DNA of 64,000 nucleotides, taken from the NCBI GenBank assembly GCA_948099385.1, contig CANUEZ040000031.1, positions 1,729,001 through 1,793,000 of the forward strand. The letters are read 5' to 3'. How positions within the stretch are numbered: position 1 is the first letter of the stretch; each line of letters begins with the position of its first letter. Below, piece after piece: positions 50,783 to 61,952 of this stretch. The notes beneath the pieces were generated by a model. The model had not been told where the DNA came from and ran no database searches. It saw only the letters and a list, made by a program, of their open reading frames with translations. Source of the stretch: Fasciola hepatica. Taxonomy: Eukaryota > Platyhelminthes > Trematoda > Plagiorchiida > Fasciolidae. The translations under genes were made by a program, and so were the position numbers.

Positions 50783-51262
50783 TTACCACGGCAAAGATAA
50801 ATAAATTACAAGTTCGCGTTGTTTGCAAAGTTCAGGTTTGTGTGCGCGGATCGACAGGGCCTCCATGTATCTTAATAGTTTTGTACTGGTGGTCGAGTGG
50901 ATCACTTTGAACGCTTGACTTGCGTTGACGCAATGCTTAGTCTCGTAAATATGCCGAGCAATTGATGATCTGATTGACCTTTGCTCGGTTGACGATGCAA
51001 TTGTGGTAAAATCCTTGCTCATTGTCTTCTGAAGCCACACTGGAATGTGTTCAGCCATTCGATGACGTAACTGCCTTTCCGTTCTGCCTATGTAGGTGGC
51101 TGAGCACTCACATTTGAATTGGTATATGCAGTTTGATTTGGCGTGGATAGGCAAGGGTTCTTTCATCGATGGCCTAGTTAACCGATTAGTTGTGAATACA
51201 ATCACCGGATCGGCTGCATAGTAGGTGCGGCTGACAGCTGATTTCAAGCGTTTTTTGATCAA
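50783..51262 (-). pseudogene. Penelope-like GIY-YIG endonuclease domain
   Basis: The 159-codon frame holds a GIY-YIG nuclease: CIYQF at the position of the first strand, then ATYIGRTERQLRHRMAEH with the YIG and the conserved arginine, then a histidine and W-L (HIPVWL). It continues through ARHIYETKH, a KVIH stretch and the C-terminal helix with RYMEALSIRAHKPELCKQ, whose glutamate fits the usual metal-binding position. The first GIY triplet is changed to IYQ-type residues, as is normal in this group. It ends in YLSLPW and a stop. Upstream breaks leave it without a joined reverse transcriptase. Confidence 0.82.
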
Positions 51263-51567
51263 CTCACTTACATTGTCACCTTTGCGGGGAGTTTTAGATA
51301 TACTTTCATCTTAGACACTGTAGTTAAAATATTCTTTCTTGGTTTCAGGTGACGATACTTTGTCAAGAATGATGTTGGATATCCATTTTCCGTCAAAATT
51401 TTAGTGATGTGATTTATTTCTTCATCCAAAGTGTCCGCCGTGCAAATCTTCTGTGCTCTGTAGAACAGTGTTTGCACTGTGTTTATCTTGTACTTTATCG
51501 GGACGAAACTGCAAAAGTGTAGATAGTGCCCCGACCAGGTGTCTTTTCGATAAACGGATCTCCTGAT

Positions 51568-51882
51568 TTAATCATCTTTTCTGCGGAAAGTTTCACTGTC
51601 TAAGAAGCTTATGGTGTCATTGTCCTCATTGTGGATTGTCAGCTTTATATTTAGGTTTAGATTATTAAGCAAGACATGCAGCTCTTCACCTTTATGTTTG
51701 CTCATTGTGATGACAAAAACATCATCCACGTAATGGCGATAGAGTATCATGTTGGATATTCTGTTCTCAATCTTGTTTTCTAAGTGAGCAACAAAAATAT
51801 CCGCCAGAATAGGGCCCAATGGACTGCGCAAGGCAACTCCGTCAATTTGCCGATATCCTTCATTGAGAAAGCGGAACTTCAC
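51568..51882 (-). pseudogene. Penelope-like reverse transcriptase, palm fragment
   Basis: The 104-codon frame contains YRQIDGVALRSPLGPILADI followed by NMILYRHYVDDVFVI and later NEDNDTISFLDSETFRRKDD. The G-x-x-x-G-S-P-L-[GS]-P block (here LRSPLGP) precedes a YVDD catalytic box, and the F-L-D segment is the next conserved block. Both aspartates of YVDD are kept. The frame starts at an internal ATG after upstream breaks and stops just after the F-L-D block, so no active enzyme can result. Confidence 0.8.
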
Positions 51883-52010
51883 GTTAGATGTAATCTACGT
51901 TTTTGACTTCTGTTTTCAAATTTGTAACGGTGAAAGGCTGTTTCTTGTTGCCCTGTTGTTTGGTGACTCGTATATGACGAAAATCAAATCTTGAGTGGGA
52001 AAGTGTGAAA

Positions 52011-52639
52011 TCACTCACCGTGCGGCACAAATGAAGAGCGAAGACATTCCTGGATTTCGTGATATTATTTTACTATACTAACGAGGAAGTAAGCACAGAA
52101 CTTTAAACCTTACTTCAGTTGATACTCCATATATAAATATATATGTTTGCGTTAGACTGATCCTTTTCCGCTATATTTAGGACAGGATTTATAGTTTGTC
52201 CTCGAGGATGATCTGAACCCCTTGTTTTCACAAAATTCATTTCAGTCACTTCGTGCTAGCTCTGTCATTGGTGAGCATGAAAAATATGAGGTTAGTTAGG
52301 GCGGCTATTCAAGAGTCTGCAAATGCCTATCATATCAATTACCTAGGGCAACTGGTACTGCACTTATCCCATGGAAGCAATTGCTGAACCTCGGCCTCCT
52401 TCTGTTGTTTGCAAGAGTTGTATTGCATTCGCATCGTAACCCGGTGTTTTACTTCACGCAACAAAAGTTGAATGACATAGATCAATTCAGTCTGAAATTA
52501 TTTTGAAAACAACTCGAGGGGTAATGCACAATGAATAACGCACGGCAAATCCACTCAAGTCATTTTATGTTGCAATAGTTATGCCCATTTTTGGAGTAGG
52601 ATATTCTAGCAAAGCATTACTAATTCGTTCTGGAACGAC
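52011..52639. other. No gene seen
   Basis: AT-rich unique sequence between the Penelope-like element and the right inverted arm. No open frame has a recognised motif. Confidence 0.5.
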
Positions 52640-54060
52640 ATGGAGAGGGCTTCAACCAGGGACGCGAGAAGCATAAACCGAATTCAATGCTGACGCTTTC
52701 TCCACTAATCTACCCCGTGCAATGGACCGACAGTTCCATCCTTTCTTCCAGCCTTGCTTAGCACGTGACAATTGAGCACGCGAATGCAAATGTAAACGAT
52801 GTCCAGGCATTTTCAAATGTAGAGAAATCACATCGGTTGGAGAGTGGCTGACCGTACATAGGAATGGGCTCTTCATCTTGTTATGTTCCCACCAGATGGA
52901 AGCAATGCTGTTTGGACATCTTTTTAAAGGTATAGAATGAAGCCGAGAAGAAGCCAGGTCTCGATGCCGTAGAGCGAAGCAGAACAAACTGCGGTTTTTT
53001 TACCCCCTTCTTTTAGAAAGAGCCTGAAGTCTTGGGCTTAGCATGTTCGTGGAAACTGCTTTGGCACCAACCGTTCGTGAAATGATCTCCGATCCAAATA
53101 CACCTCCAACTGTTTTCAAGATAACAGGGTGCTTAAATTTTCAGCTGGCCCCAGCTGATCACCTTTGGGTGCGAATGTGGACAAACGCTCTTGCCGATAG
53201 TAATTGCGAAATTACTTTGCACTTCAAAAACTGTGGTGATTCAGGAGCTGTCACACGTGATAAGGCCAGGTACAGCTTCACAACTACGTACATGGGTGAG
53301 CCTCAACCAATCAGGATTGCCGCGGCAATTCCGACCGAAGCTGTCTGTGTTTGGTCATGTTTGAGTCAGACAATTATGTTCTCTATTTAAACATATATTC
53401 TGGATGGTAACAGTTTCAATACAGACTATCGATTCAGTTCAATACGAATATTACAAAGACGCAAATTGCATATGACATGTGAACGCATCAATCATCAAGG
53501 GAATAATGAGGTACTTGACTATCCATGTATTGTCATTCAACAAGGTAATATCAGCATATTCCAAGTTGAAAACCTGTTCTATGGAAAGAGTGGAGCTGCA
53601 CCTTTTAGTGAATAGGACAAGGCATTCCGTAGGACATCATCTATGTCAAACGCGAAGAAAGCCTTGTCGTACTCCACCGAAGACGAAGAATCAGGCGAAA
53701 GTTTGATCACAAATAACTAGCCCGATCTGAGCTATGAGGATAACATTTTGCGAGATTTGGTACGTACTTGTCATGTACTCTATGTTTTAGCAGGCAGCTT
53801 CATGGACCGGTCTTGTCGACAAAGACGAAGGCTGTTTCAGTGTTCAAGAACACACTTATCACTGGTCTTTGGTAGGTTTGATGGCGTTCAGCAGCTGCTG
53901 GAGGGTAAAACACCGATCCGTGCATCCACGATCGCCATGAAACTAAGCCCGCTCTTCAACATTCTGCGTTTCACGCGTTTAGATAGACTTGCGAAGTATG
54001 ACTAGTGGAAGCAGATTCGCTGATAATGGAACGTGGTTTACACATCAAAGATGAGTGCAA
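52640..54060 (-). mobile_element. RTE-like LINE, 3' half, decayed (copy B4)
   Basis: Minus-strand reading gives, in broken frames, FHGDRGCTDRCFTLQQLL, TYQRPVISVFLNTETAF, a VFVDKTGP segment with a stop and KHRVHDKYVPN, then a reduced GGVRQG segment and a YADITLLND box. These are followed by GGVFGSEIISRTVGAKAV. A long open C-terminus holds IASIWWEHNKMK, SPTDVISLHLKMPGHRLHLH, AKQGWKKGWN and RLVEKASALNSVYASRVPG. This copy shows the reverse transcriptase fingers best. It is the most diverged of the three large copies and has lost part of the stretch between YAD and GGV. Confidence 0.75.
52652..52987 (-). pseudogene. LINE C-terminal domain fragment
   Basis: This 111-codon open frame is the sense-strand C-terminus of the RTE-like LINE (IWWEHNKMK, PGHRLHLH, QGWKKGWN, RLVEKASALN). 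The same stretch is interrupted in B1 and B3, so this is the longest surviving piece of that part. In this LINE group the segment lies after the reverse transcriptase thumb and has no catalytic residues of its own. It is an element remnant, not a cellular gene. Confidence 0.6.
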
Positions 54061-54741
54061 TCACGGCGAAAACTCAATCAATCAGTACTGCAACGGATGA
54101 CAACAAATCCATGGCCTATTCTATTACAAACGACGAATTCTAGCGGGTACCAAGGTCAGCCCTAAATTATCATCCAGAAAGATGCTGGACAAGAGAAAAC
54201 CGAAACAGTGTCTCTCATCACGAAACACTCAGCTGTTGGTAAAAACAATGTTTGACATAGAATACTTGTTTGTCTCTTTGCTTTGACAGAACCGAGCTTT
54301 TCTTAACCCCCAATCCCTCCACCCTCTACCAAAGACACTAAAAGAACTTCAAATTCAGTCGTTTGCTCTGTAGTGCCTCTTATTGCCTTCCGATTTAATC
54401 TTACTTGCATCAGGTGCGCATTAGACAATAGCGAAATAAGTGCTTGTATCACTCGATCGGTCTCATTTCTATTCTTTTGAATTGGATAAATGGAATCAAA
54501 AGCCTTAAAATTTTTAGAGTTAGCATGAACAGCCTGCTGGTCAGTTACCGGGAATTTTATTGTAACATAGCCTTGTTTGAAATTTTATTGAATCTCCACG
54601 GCGTTCCATTTCCAAGTCACCAAAGAGTAACTTGAATCACGTGACTTGAACACTAAAATTATTAAACTTTCTGCATTCTCTGATAAAGCCGTAAACGTTG
54701 ATGATTTTATTCTGTACCGCTATACAATATTCTTCATCGGT

Positions 54742-55060
54742 TTAGTCCGAATCATTATCATCATCTCTTTTGTGGTATTGACACGCTAAACCGTTCTGAG
54801 AAAAATGAGTTGGTATCAAGCAAAATTTGTGAATCAACGGCGCTAAACGGTGTACCGTATTTATCCCATGAACTATTGAGTTCCACTCTGATAGCCTGTT
54901 AGCTGGGTATTGCACATTTAGGGTTCGGTTGATGTGCAATATTGATGATTCATAAGAAAAACCGATCAGTCCTGCCGTAATTCTGAATTTTTCACTGGTG
55001 GTTTCGGTGTTGCAATGGTTTACCGAATTATACTGTGTGGAGCCAAATGACCGTAGATTT
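54742..55060 (-). pseudogene. ORF shared by both inverted arms, unrecognised (right copy)
   Basis: This is the mirror of 34618-34956. The open frame runs from about 55060 (a stop lies just upstream) to the same DDDNDSD end. It contains TETTSEKFRITAG, YESSILHINRTLNVQY and RLSEWNSIV. No ATG start lies in the well-conserved part. See the left copy for the argument. Confidence 0.2.
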
Positions 55061-57023
55061 TAATACCCATTATTGTCCCTTAGCTAATCAACCCAAGTTT
55101 TACGTTCCGTTATCTTCAAGCGAGGCAATCACCGTGACAGTAAAGCAGCAAAAATAAATTGGACGTATTCCTGAAGATTTGAACCCAGTCCACTGAAATC
55201 ACTGGGAATGCTTGCGGTCTCTATTGATAAATAATTCACCGACTCTTTATCGATAAATAAAATCATGAACCCACAAACGTTTGCTAATTCAAGAGAAGTC
55301 CAATATGAGAACTTCCCGCAAGTTAGTGGTTTCGACGCATCTTCTGCATTACAGAAATCCAAATAGCACCAAAAAAGTAATCCTACAATCCCTGTTTGAA
55401 AACTTTACTTATCAGCATAAGCAATCTAAATAGAATGACCCCAAAGGTCGTCAATTCATTTGCCAGTCCACGAATAAATCGAACGTGGAAGAGAAATGTT
55501 AGTTTTACCGGTGAAAAGTTCTAATTTCGCGTGAATTGTTTTGGTTAAAGATCTAACCTTTGTTTTCAAATATTTATATTATCCTATCGCCAAATACGTC
55601 ATTACCAAACGAACATGTGAACCTGTTGAAATCGACAGTGTTTGGACTTTTATGGGAAGATATTTGAGCATTTATTTTGAATTTGTATGGACGTTTTCCT
55701 CATGATGGAAGATAAGTACACATTCCGCTAAATAAACTCACTATTTTGTTCATTATTCGCAAAGTGCAGATGTTTTTAAGCAGCTATCTCATGTCATTCG
55801 CTATCACCACGTTCGCACCGAGATCACTCGATTCATGAGGCAATGAATGACCGCGATGGACGTATTTCAGTTAGCTCGTTTAACTGGACTAGTAGAAACT
55901 ATATGAGAAACGCGGCGAAACATTAGATTGAAAACAAGCCTCATCCGTTGGAAATTTTAAACAGAAATGAAGAAACACAGATTGTTGAATGCATCCTAGG
56001 TGATCGTGGTCATTCAGGTTTAAATGGGCCTTTGTCACTCCACAGATGATGGCAACACCTCCAATGGGCCGTGGGTTTCACTACCGAGTCTGTATAGGTA
56101 CGAGTGTGTATGTTGCATGCTCGTGTTGAGATTGAAAGCTTAAGGATTTCTGTTCTTCATTGCCCGATAACCAATTCATTTATCTTAGCGCATCTTGTAC
56201 ATTGCGATCGCTCATTGATTTTACATTTGAGTTGGGGAAATCAACTGTGTCTGAGGAGTGAAATATAACCCGGATTACTAGAACCACAATGTCGATGACA
56301 ATTACAACTACTGATTCGTATTCGGCTGACCTATTTTGACATTAGGGATTAAGTGAATATGAATGAACAGTGGAATATCAATACAACTGGATCATTTGAG
56401 ACAAAGATACGTGATTTCTAACTCTCATCCTGAATACGTCCTGGGTTTTTGAGAAAAGTTAGCATTGATGGTGTGTGGCAAACACTCGGCTGAAGGAGTT
56501 TCATCATGCATACCGCGGCAACTTTACTGGTCATTTAGAATAAACACAACAATAACGAAATTTTAAGTTCCCAGTGAAGCTAGCGGTAAATGAATCGTCA
56601 TGAAACTGAAGCCAAATTTAAAAAGCTGACTAGGTCGCAATAAATTGCAAGATGATTAGTATTCCCCATTTTAACAAGAGTTTGTCAAACGGTGCAAGAA
56701 AACTATCGATTCTCGATACTCACGATAATCTAAGCAATAGAGTGTGGCATTTTTATGGAAATGTATGTCATTGAACGGGAGTATGCTTTCTGAGTATCGA
56801 TAGTGAGACACAAAGCTCAGCTTTGTTTGTTTTAGAATAAAAGTAGCCTCCTTGTTATTCTCCCAAGAATTTCAGTGGGAAGATTTATTCAGGTTTAGTA
56901 AAGTCTTGTGAACCCCCATTGTAACGCACGACAGTAACTTAGTCAACAGCGTTACAGTTTCAAATTTTACAACCGATGGTAACGGACGGCTATTTTGATC
57001 ATACTGATTGAGTATTCATGTGA

Positions 57024-57621
57024 CACTGCCAGTAGATTCGTTTGAATTACTGAACGTTGTAAGATTCCTCTTTGATGAATGACATCGCAAGCCAAAGTTC
57101 AACTCTACTAACATAAGCTGCAACACGTTCATTATAACACACCTGTAAAAAATTTGGCTGCACTCTTTGTGCGCTTGTCGGTGTTTTAACCTCATGTATG
57201 TGGAAGGGTTGAGAATACAATCCATCCAACAAAGTTACGTTTTCATTTTTCTTGTACACAAGCGATCAGACACTTTCACTTCAGTAAGATTTACTTTACT
57301 TTCAGTATAAAAATGCTAGTATCACACAAAAAATGGAAATCAGATTGGTTAGCATAAGGCTATGAAAATGTTATGAAAGGGCTGAATGTTTAGAAAAGAG
57401 ACGATAGATTTTTCTCCATGACTTTTACTCCCTTCTTTAATTTTAGACAGCGGAGTATAACACTTGAAGAAGTTCAATGAAAGTTTGCCAAATGTAAAAG
57501 GTACCGGCTTTGGCATGGAAAAATCCCAGGCCATCTTTATCTGAAGTGAACAAGGCTTATTATTTTTCCCCTCACCGACAAAAGAAAATAAACTAGTTGA
57601 AAGAGAAGGACCACGCTGCAA
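57024..57621. other. No recognised gene
   Basis: Unique sequence begins where the inverted arm ends. Overlapping minus-strand frames (57016-57259, 57349-57621) are not convincing. Confidence 0.45.
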
Positions 57622-58493
57622 ATGTTGTCAAAATTTGGTGTAGAACTTTTCATTCATATGATTTGGAGGAACAAGTTTGGGATCTTACTTAATCCATCAT
57701 CATTCCAACTTGCATTTCTTCTTTTCTTTGTCCTTAAGGATGACCAGGGAATATTTACTTTGGCTCTTGAAACAATGCCCGTATTCGAAGTAGGAAAAGA
57801 AGAATTTATTGTTTTTTGTTACTGCTGATTTGCAAACAAGCAGGTTTCAGTTGTTTGTTTTCGATTCGTGTATGATCACTGTCAACCTATTGGAAAGTGA
57901 TTCATGCGGGATTCCTGAAAAAATTGTGTACTGTTTGGGCACGTGTAAATGGGACAGGAGTTATTTGAATAAAACTGGCCGTGCACTTCTGGAAGAATTT
58001 GCTTGGTCACTTTTGAGCTACTAGTTTTACAAAAGATAATCTAACAGAAGGCTCTGTGAATTGGAGTTAGTTCACTTTGGAGAAACATGTTCACCGCAAG
58101 ATTTACGAACATTCATTATACTTTCTTCGCCCATTGAATATTGATAGTAAAATAACCTACCAAGCTAAAATTCTGCCCAACTTCTACTGAAATCCACAAA
58201 GCCACTGTATTCAGTATCGTTTTCAAACTAGTTCATTTGCGAATGCCCATCTGCGATCAGTCATTGGATTTACGATTGGGAGTTGGAGACGGTTTCCATT
58301 GTTCAACCTGGACAGGACATGAATAGCTTGATTTGCCTGAGTTTCAGGCGCTGTAGCAGGCATCACATGTCACGGTCTCCTGAACAAAAAAACAAGCCAC
58401 ACAAAATCATCGAAGTTAATCGTGAAAGTCCTCATGGAATTTCGTACGTAATACCCTCTGGTACTTCATATGGTTGCTTCCTTGTTTTAGAGA
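57622..58493 (+). other. Possible exons of an unknown short-intron gene
   Basis: Three open segments line up on the plus strand. The first ends at FTLALETMPVFE before a donor-like GTAGGA at 57790. A T-rich stretch and a CAG at 57850 would give a 61-base intron in phase 0, continuing in LFVFDSCMITVNLLESDSCG. A third segment (from about 58283) ends in HGISYVIPSGTSYGCFLVLE before a canonical GTAAGT donor at 58494. Stops separate the second and third segments. I recognise no family, there is no duplicate for comparison, and chance is a serious alternative. Confidence 0.15.
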
Positions 58494-61400
58494 GTAAGTC
58501 TGCTTTGATCATTTTGCTGATCGTAGTCATGCCAAATGATGACTCTCTGTGATTGCTTTCAATTTGATTGGCAAACATCCTTGTAATGTCCATTTTTATT
58601 TGTGTTGCGTTTTCCTACGCTCCAGGTTTTCGTAAGAGTTCTGTATGAAAATCTGCAGAATAAATCCAGCAGCGCACATCAAACAACCAAACTTATTTCC
58701 TACGGTTTTTGAAATGGAGTCAGGCATTGATACTGCTGGTCTGTGCTATGTTGTGTAACCCTGATCACCAGAAATACATAATTCCTTTAAGCTCTATGAT
58801 CCCATGTTGTGACGTTGAAGAAATCATGATTCAAATGTTCCTGGTGAAATAATGTATCAATCAGGTATAATGGGGGGCTCAGTGTATACAATTTCATTGT
58901 TTTTTCTCCGTTGAATAAAAAGAAGATTTATTGTTTTTCGTCGAACAGCACAGCATTAGCAGTAAAGCTAACGTGGTTCAGGATGAGAACTTATCATGAT
59001 ATGATAACAGTTATCGACATTATTGTGAGATAATTATAAGTAAGAAAAGTTACACTTGAAATTGTTCTACCATTGTGTGTAATCAGCATCTGCAACACTT
59101 GCGCTATACAGTTATAATTAGGATAATTTCGATAACGACGAAGCTTTACTTCATTTTTTCAAGGTACGTACATCGTGCATTTTTTTACGAAAGTTCCAGA
59201 GCAGTAAAGAAGTGTTCCTTTCCACATCGGATTGGATAATCGAAAAAATCAACACAGACTATGCTTTGAAAATCATCAACATTTAGCTGACGTATAGATT
59301 TGTCACTTTTTTGAGTGAAATTGATCTTTCTTTTCCGTGAATCGATGGTTCCTGATGATTTGTTTCACTTACCTGAGGGTTTGTTTCCCAGCTGAATGAA
59401 GCCGGTGAAGTTTGTGAAATTCATACTTTCCAATGGTGTATCGGGTTGGTCAACCAAAATTAGATAAAATCGAATTTGCGGACCACGAAACTGATAACAA
59501 CTGAAAAAATACCGCCGTTTAAAGTAACAAAAATATTTCAATAAAACGAGCTATCATTTACTTCACTTGACGGCAACGTGAAGTGACAGGCAAAGTTATT
59601 TGAAACAACTATGGCAATAGTGAAAGCTTATTACTAATAACACTGATATTATTGATATTGACAATAATCAAGGTATTTTCATTGTAATTCTCAACAAAAA
59701 TGCTACAGCAGATGCAACGGTTTTCACTATAGTTACCCTATGGCTAACAAAGCTGTGTATTTAAGCAGAAATGTGCATTGAGTAATGGCAACTACGGTAT
59801 CAAATTAAAGTATTCTAACAAAGTTTTCGATTTTTGTGATGTGAAAACAAGAGAAGAGTTCTGTGTCCAAGGCGGGATCGGCGTTGGATGAAACACATGT
59901 GAGAGGAATTGATGGCTTCTCAATACGACCGAAGTTCACGGTTTGCAGATCATCATTTTTGCTGTCCATTTTGGGTCGCTAATTTTATAGTTAGATTATC
60001 TTGTTAAGTCGCTAATATAATCGGTGGAATGTTCATCGGCCTGATCGAAGCCGCCTCCGGTGTTTCTAATGACTGATGACGAGGGAACATTTTTGGAACC
60101 AGAGGTCATCAGACAATGTCCTTGATCACCTGTCTGATGATGATAAAGAGAGAAGATGTGGCATTATACACGGCTAATTTGTCTTCACAATTAGCGAAAT
60201 CAGTGTATGTTCCCAGATTTTTTATAAGTGAAGAAACGATTTATCACTCAATGCTCCAAAACGCGCTCGTCCGCTCCCCTTACTTCATAATGCAAGTACT
60301 TCACCGCATGCCTTCTTTTCCCTTGGTTGTGATACGGGAGATTTCTCTTCGCATCCAGCTTGCGCAGGCTCATTTCCAGTCGTCTCTCATAACGATCGGA
60401 TTTTTTCAATAATAGGGCTCACAAAATGGATGATTGTGGAAATAGATTCTAACAGTTTCCAGTGTGGATAGTATGCGACCTTTTCGTCGTCCTTGACTCC
60501 CAACACCAAACCATGTACAAAGTGCAAAAGGCCCCGCCCTATGCCACTATAAGATTTGTATAAGTGAGGTGTGAAACCACAATGCCACTACCTGACTTTA
60601 TCGCCCCAGTGCTTTACCAAGCAAAGTGATGTTCGTGTATGTGTTTAGACATATGCTTGGTGGTGCAGCTGATTCACTTTTTTCTGTAGGAATAGTTGAA
60701 TGAGTGTACACAGAATGAGGCTTCATATTCAGGTAGTTTGTCTTCTTACAGTAACAATACTGCTGGCATGAAAACGAAAAATTCTCGAGCTCAGCTGCGT
60801 GAAAAGCGTCGGTCACGACACATAGCAATTCTAATCACCACCTCTGTCACAGTATCACCGTTGTATGGTCCAGATGTATTCTAGCTTTCTGTCCCCCAGA
60901 GAATTTCTTGGCATTTCAAATTCCATCCTCCCAACCAATCGCCTAAAATTTTTGTCTTTGATGAAGGGTTTCCGCAATATTTGGAGTTCTACTTCATCAG
61001 TATCATTCGGATACTTTCCGTTCCTTCTATTTTTTGTGTTATCAAACCAAGTTTCCTTCAGTACTAAGAAGCACAAACCCATGAAAACGAATATGCTGCA
61101 CATTCCGCATTTTTAAACACAGAAAATCCTCTGGTGAGGCCATCGGTTTGTTTCGATAGAGCTCTATCACGAAAAAAATGCACTTTAGCACGGTGTGATT
61201 ATTTGCTTGCTTCCATGATCCAACGAGCTATGCAAAATGACTTCCTTAAGCCGGAGGTGCAATCGTGTCTGACAGTTCAACGGGTAGAGACCAGCAAATG
61301 TCTGATTTCAAAACCAGCTGATAAACAGCACCTGGTTCTAAACAACCCGCCCCTAGAGAGAACAATCCAGCAAGTCAACACGGAGGGAACGCAATCAATC

Positions 61401-61952
61401 GATCTAAAAAGCCCTACTAGATGGGCGTGAGAGTGGATTACCCGGGTTTCTCTCGAGGGTGGGAAATGTCATCACTGGGAAGCTTTCCTCCACCTAAGAT
61501 AAGCAGCTTGTATCGAGAATAATGCTGCAGACTACACGTTCCGCTTGGTTCATTGGGCGTTTGAGGCTGTGGATTTGATCTCGAATGCAGATTGATGACA
61601 ATGCTTTAGAAAAGCATGATAGAATGTGAGCAACAATCAGGTCTCAGGTGACACACCAGAAAAAGCTACGTTCCGGATTTTTGTCACTTTCCTTTGCTGG
61701 GTTTAAGTCCCACAGCATTTTGGGTCAGAAGTTTGATACAAAGGCTCCGGTGAAAGTTCACGAAGGCAAAACCCTTTTGTTGTTTGAAAAGTTGCAAAGA
61801 GTGATATCCACAGAAACTTCTACCATTTTCCTGTGCAGGCCCCAACCAATTTTCTCTCCGTTGAGATCGATACAAAAACCGTGAGTAGTTGTAGTAGTTA
61901 AGGAGTTGTGCATAAGTCACGCGCACTGATAAAGCCTACATGTTTATTTAGT
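58494..61952. other. No recognised gene
   Basis: AT-rich sequence. Plus-strand frames at 60116-60412 and 61134-61430 and a minus-strand frame at 60855-61103 each exceed 80 codons without known motifs. The last overlaps an equally long plus-strand frame. No repeat of another part of the window was seen. Confidence 0.45.

Larger units (their letters stand above)
50783..52010 (-). mobile_element. Penelope-like retroelement, 5'-truncated
   Basis: Read on the minus strand, this is the C-terminal half of a Penelope-like ORF. A reverse transcriptase palm (51882-51568) is followed by a linker with stops (about 51560-51270) and a GIY-YIG endonuclease (51262-50783). This domain order defines the Penelope-like group, which is common in flatworms. 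The N-terminal part of the reverse transcriptase is missing, and traces of it stop near 52010. At least two frame breaks separate the domains, so the element is inactive. It is still the best-preserved mobile element in the window. I saw no flanking repeat characteristic of complete elements. Confidence 0.82.
52640..57023 (-). repeat. Large inverted repeat, right arm
   Basis: This is the reverse complement of 32664-37030. The inner end lies in the last codons of the LINE (the GGTTGAAGCC / GGTTGGAAAC area), and the outer end shares CACATGAATACT with the left arm. Several deletions and one stretch of 120 bases distinguish the arms. Confidence 0.85.

Noticed and set aside
50400..52300. Hammerhead ribozyme next to the Penelope-like element
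   Set aside because: I looked for CTGATGAG followed by GAAA with pairing stems and found none.
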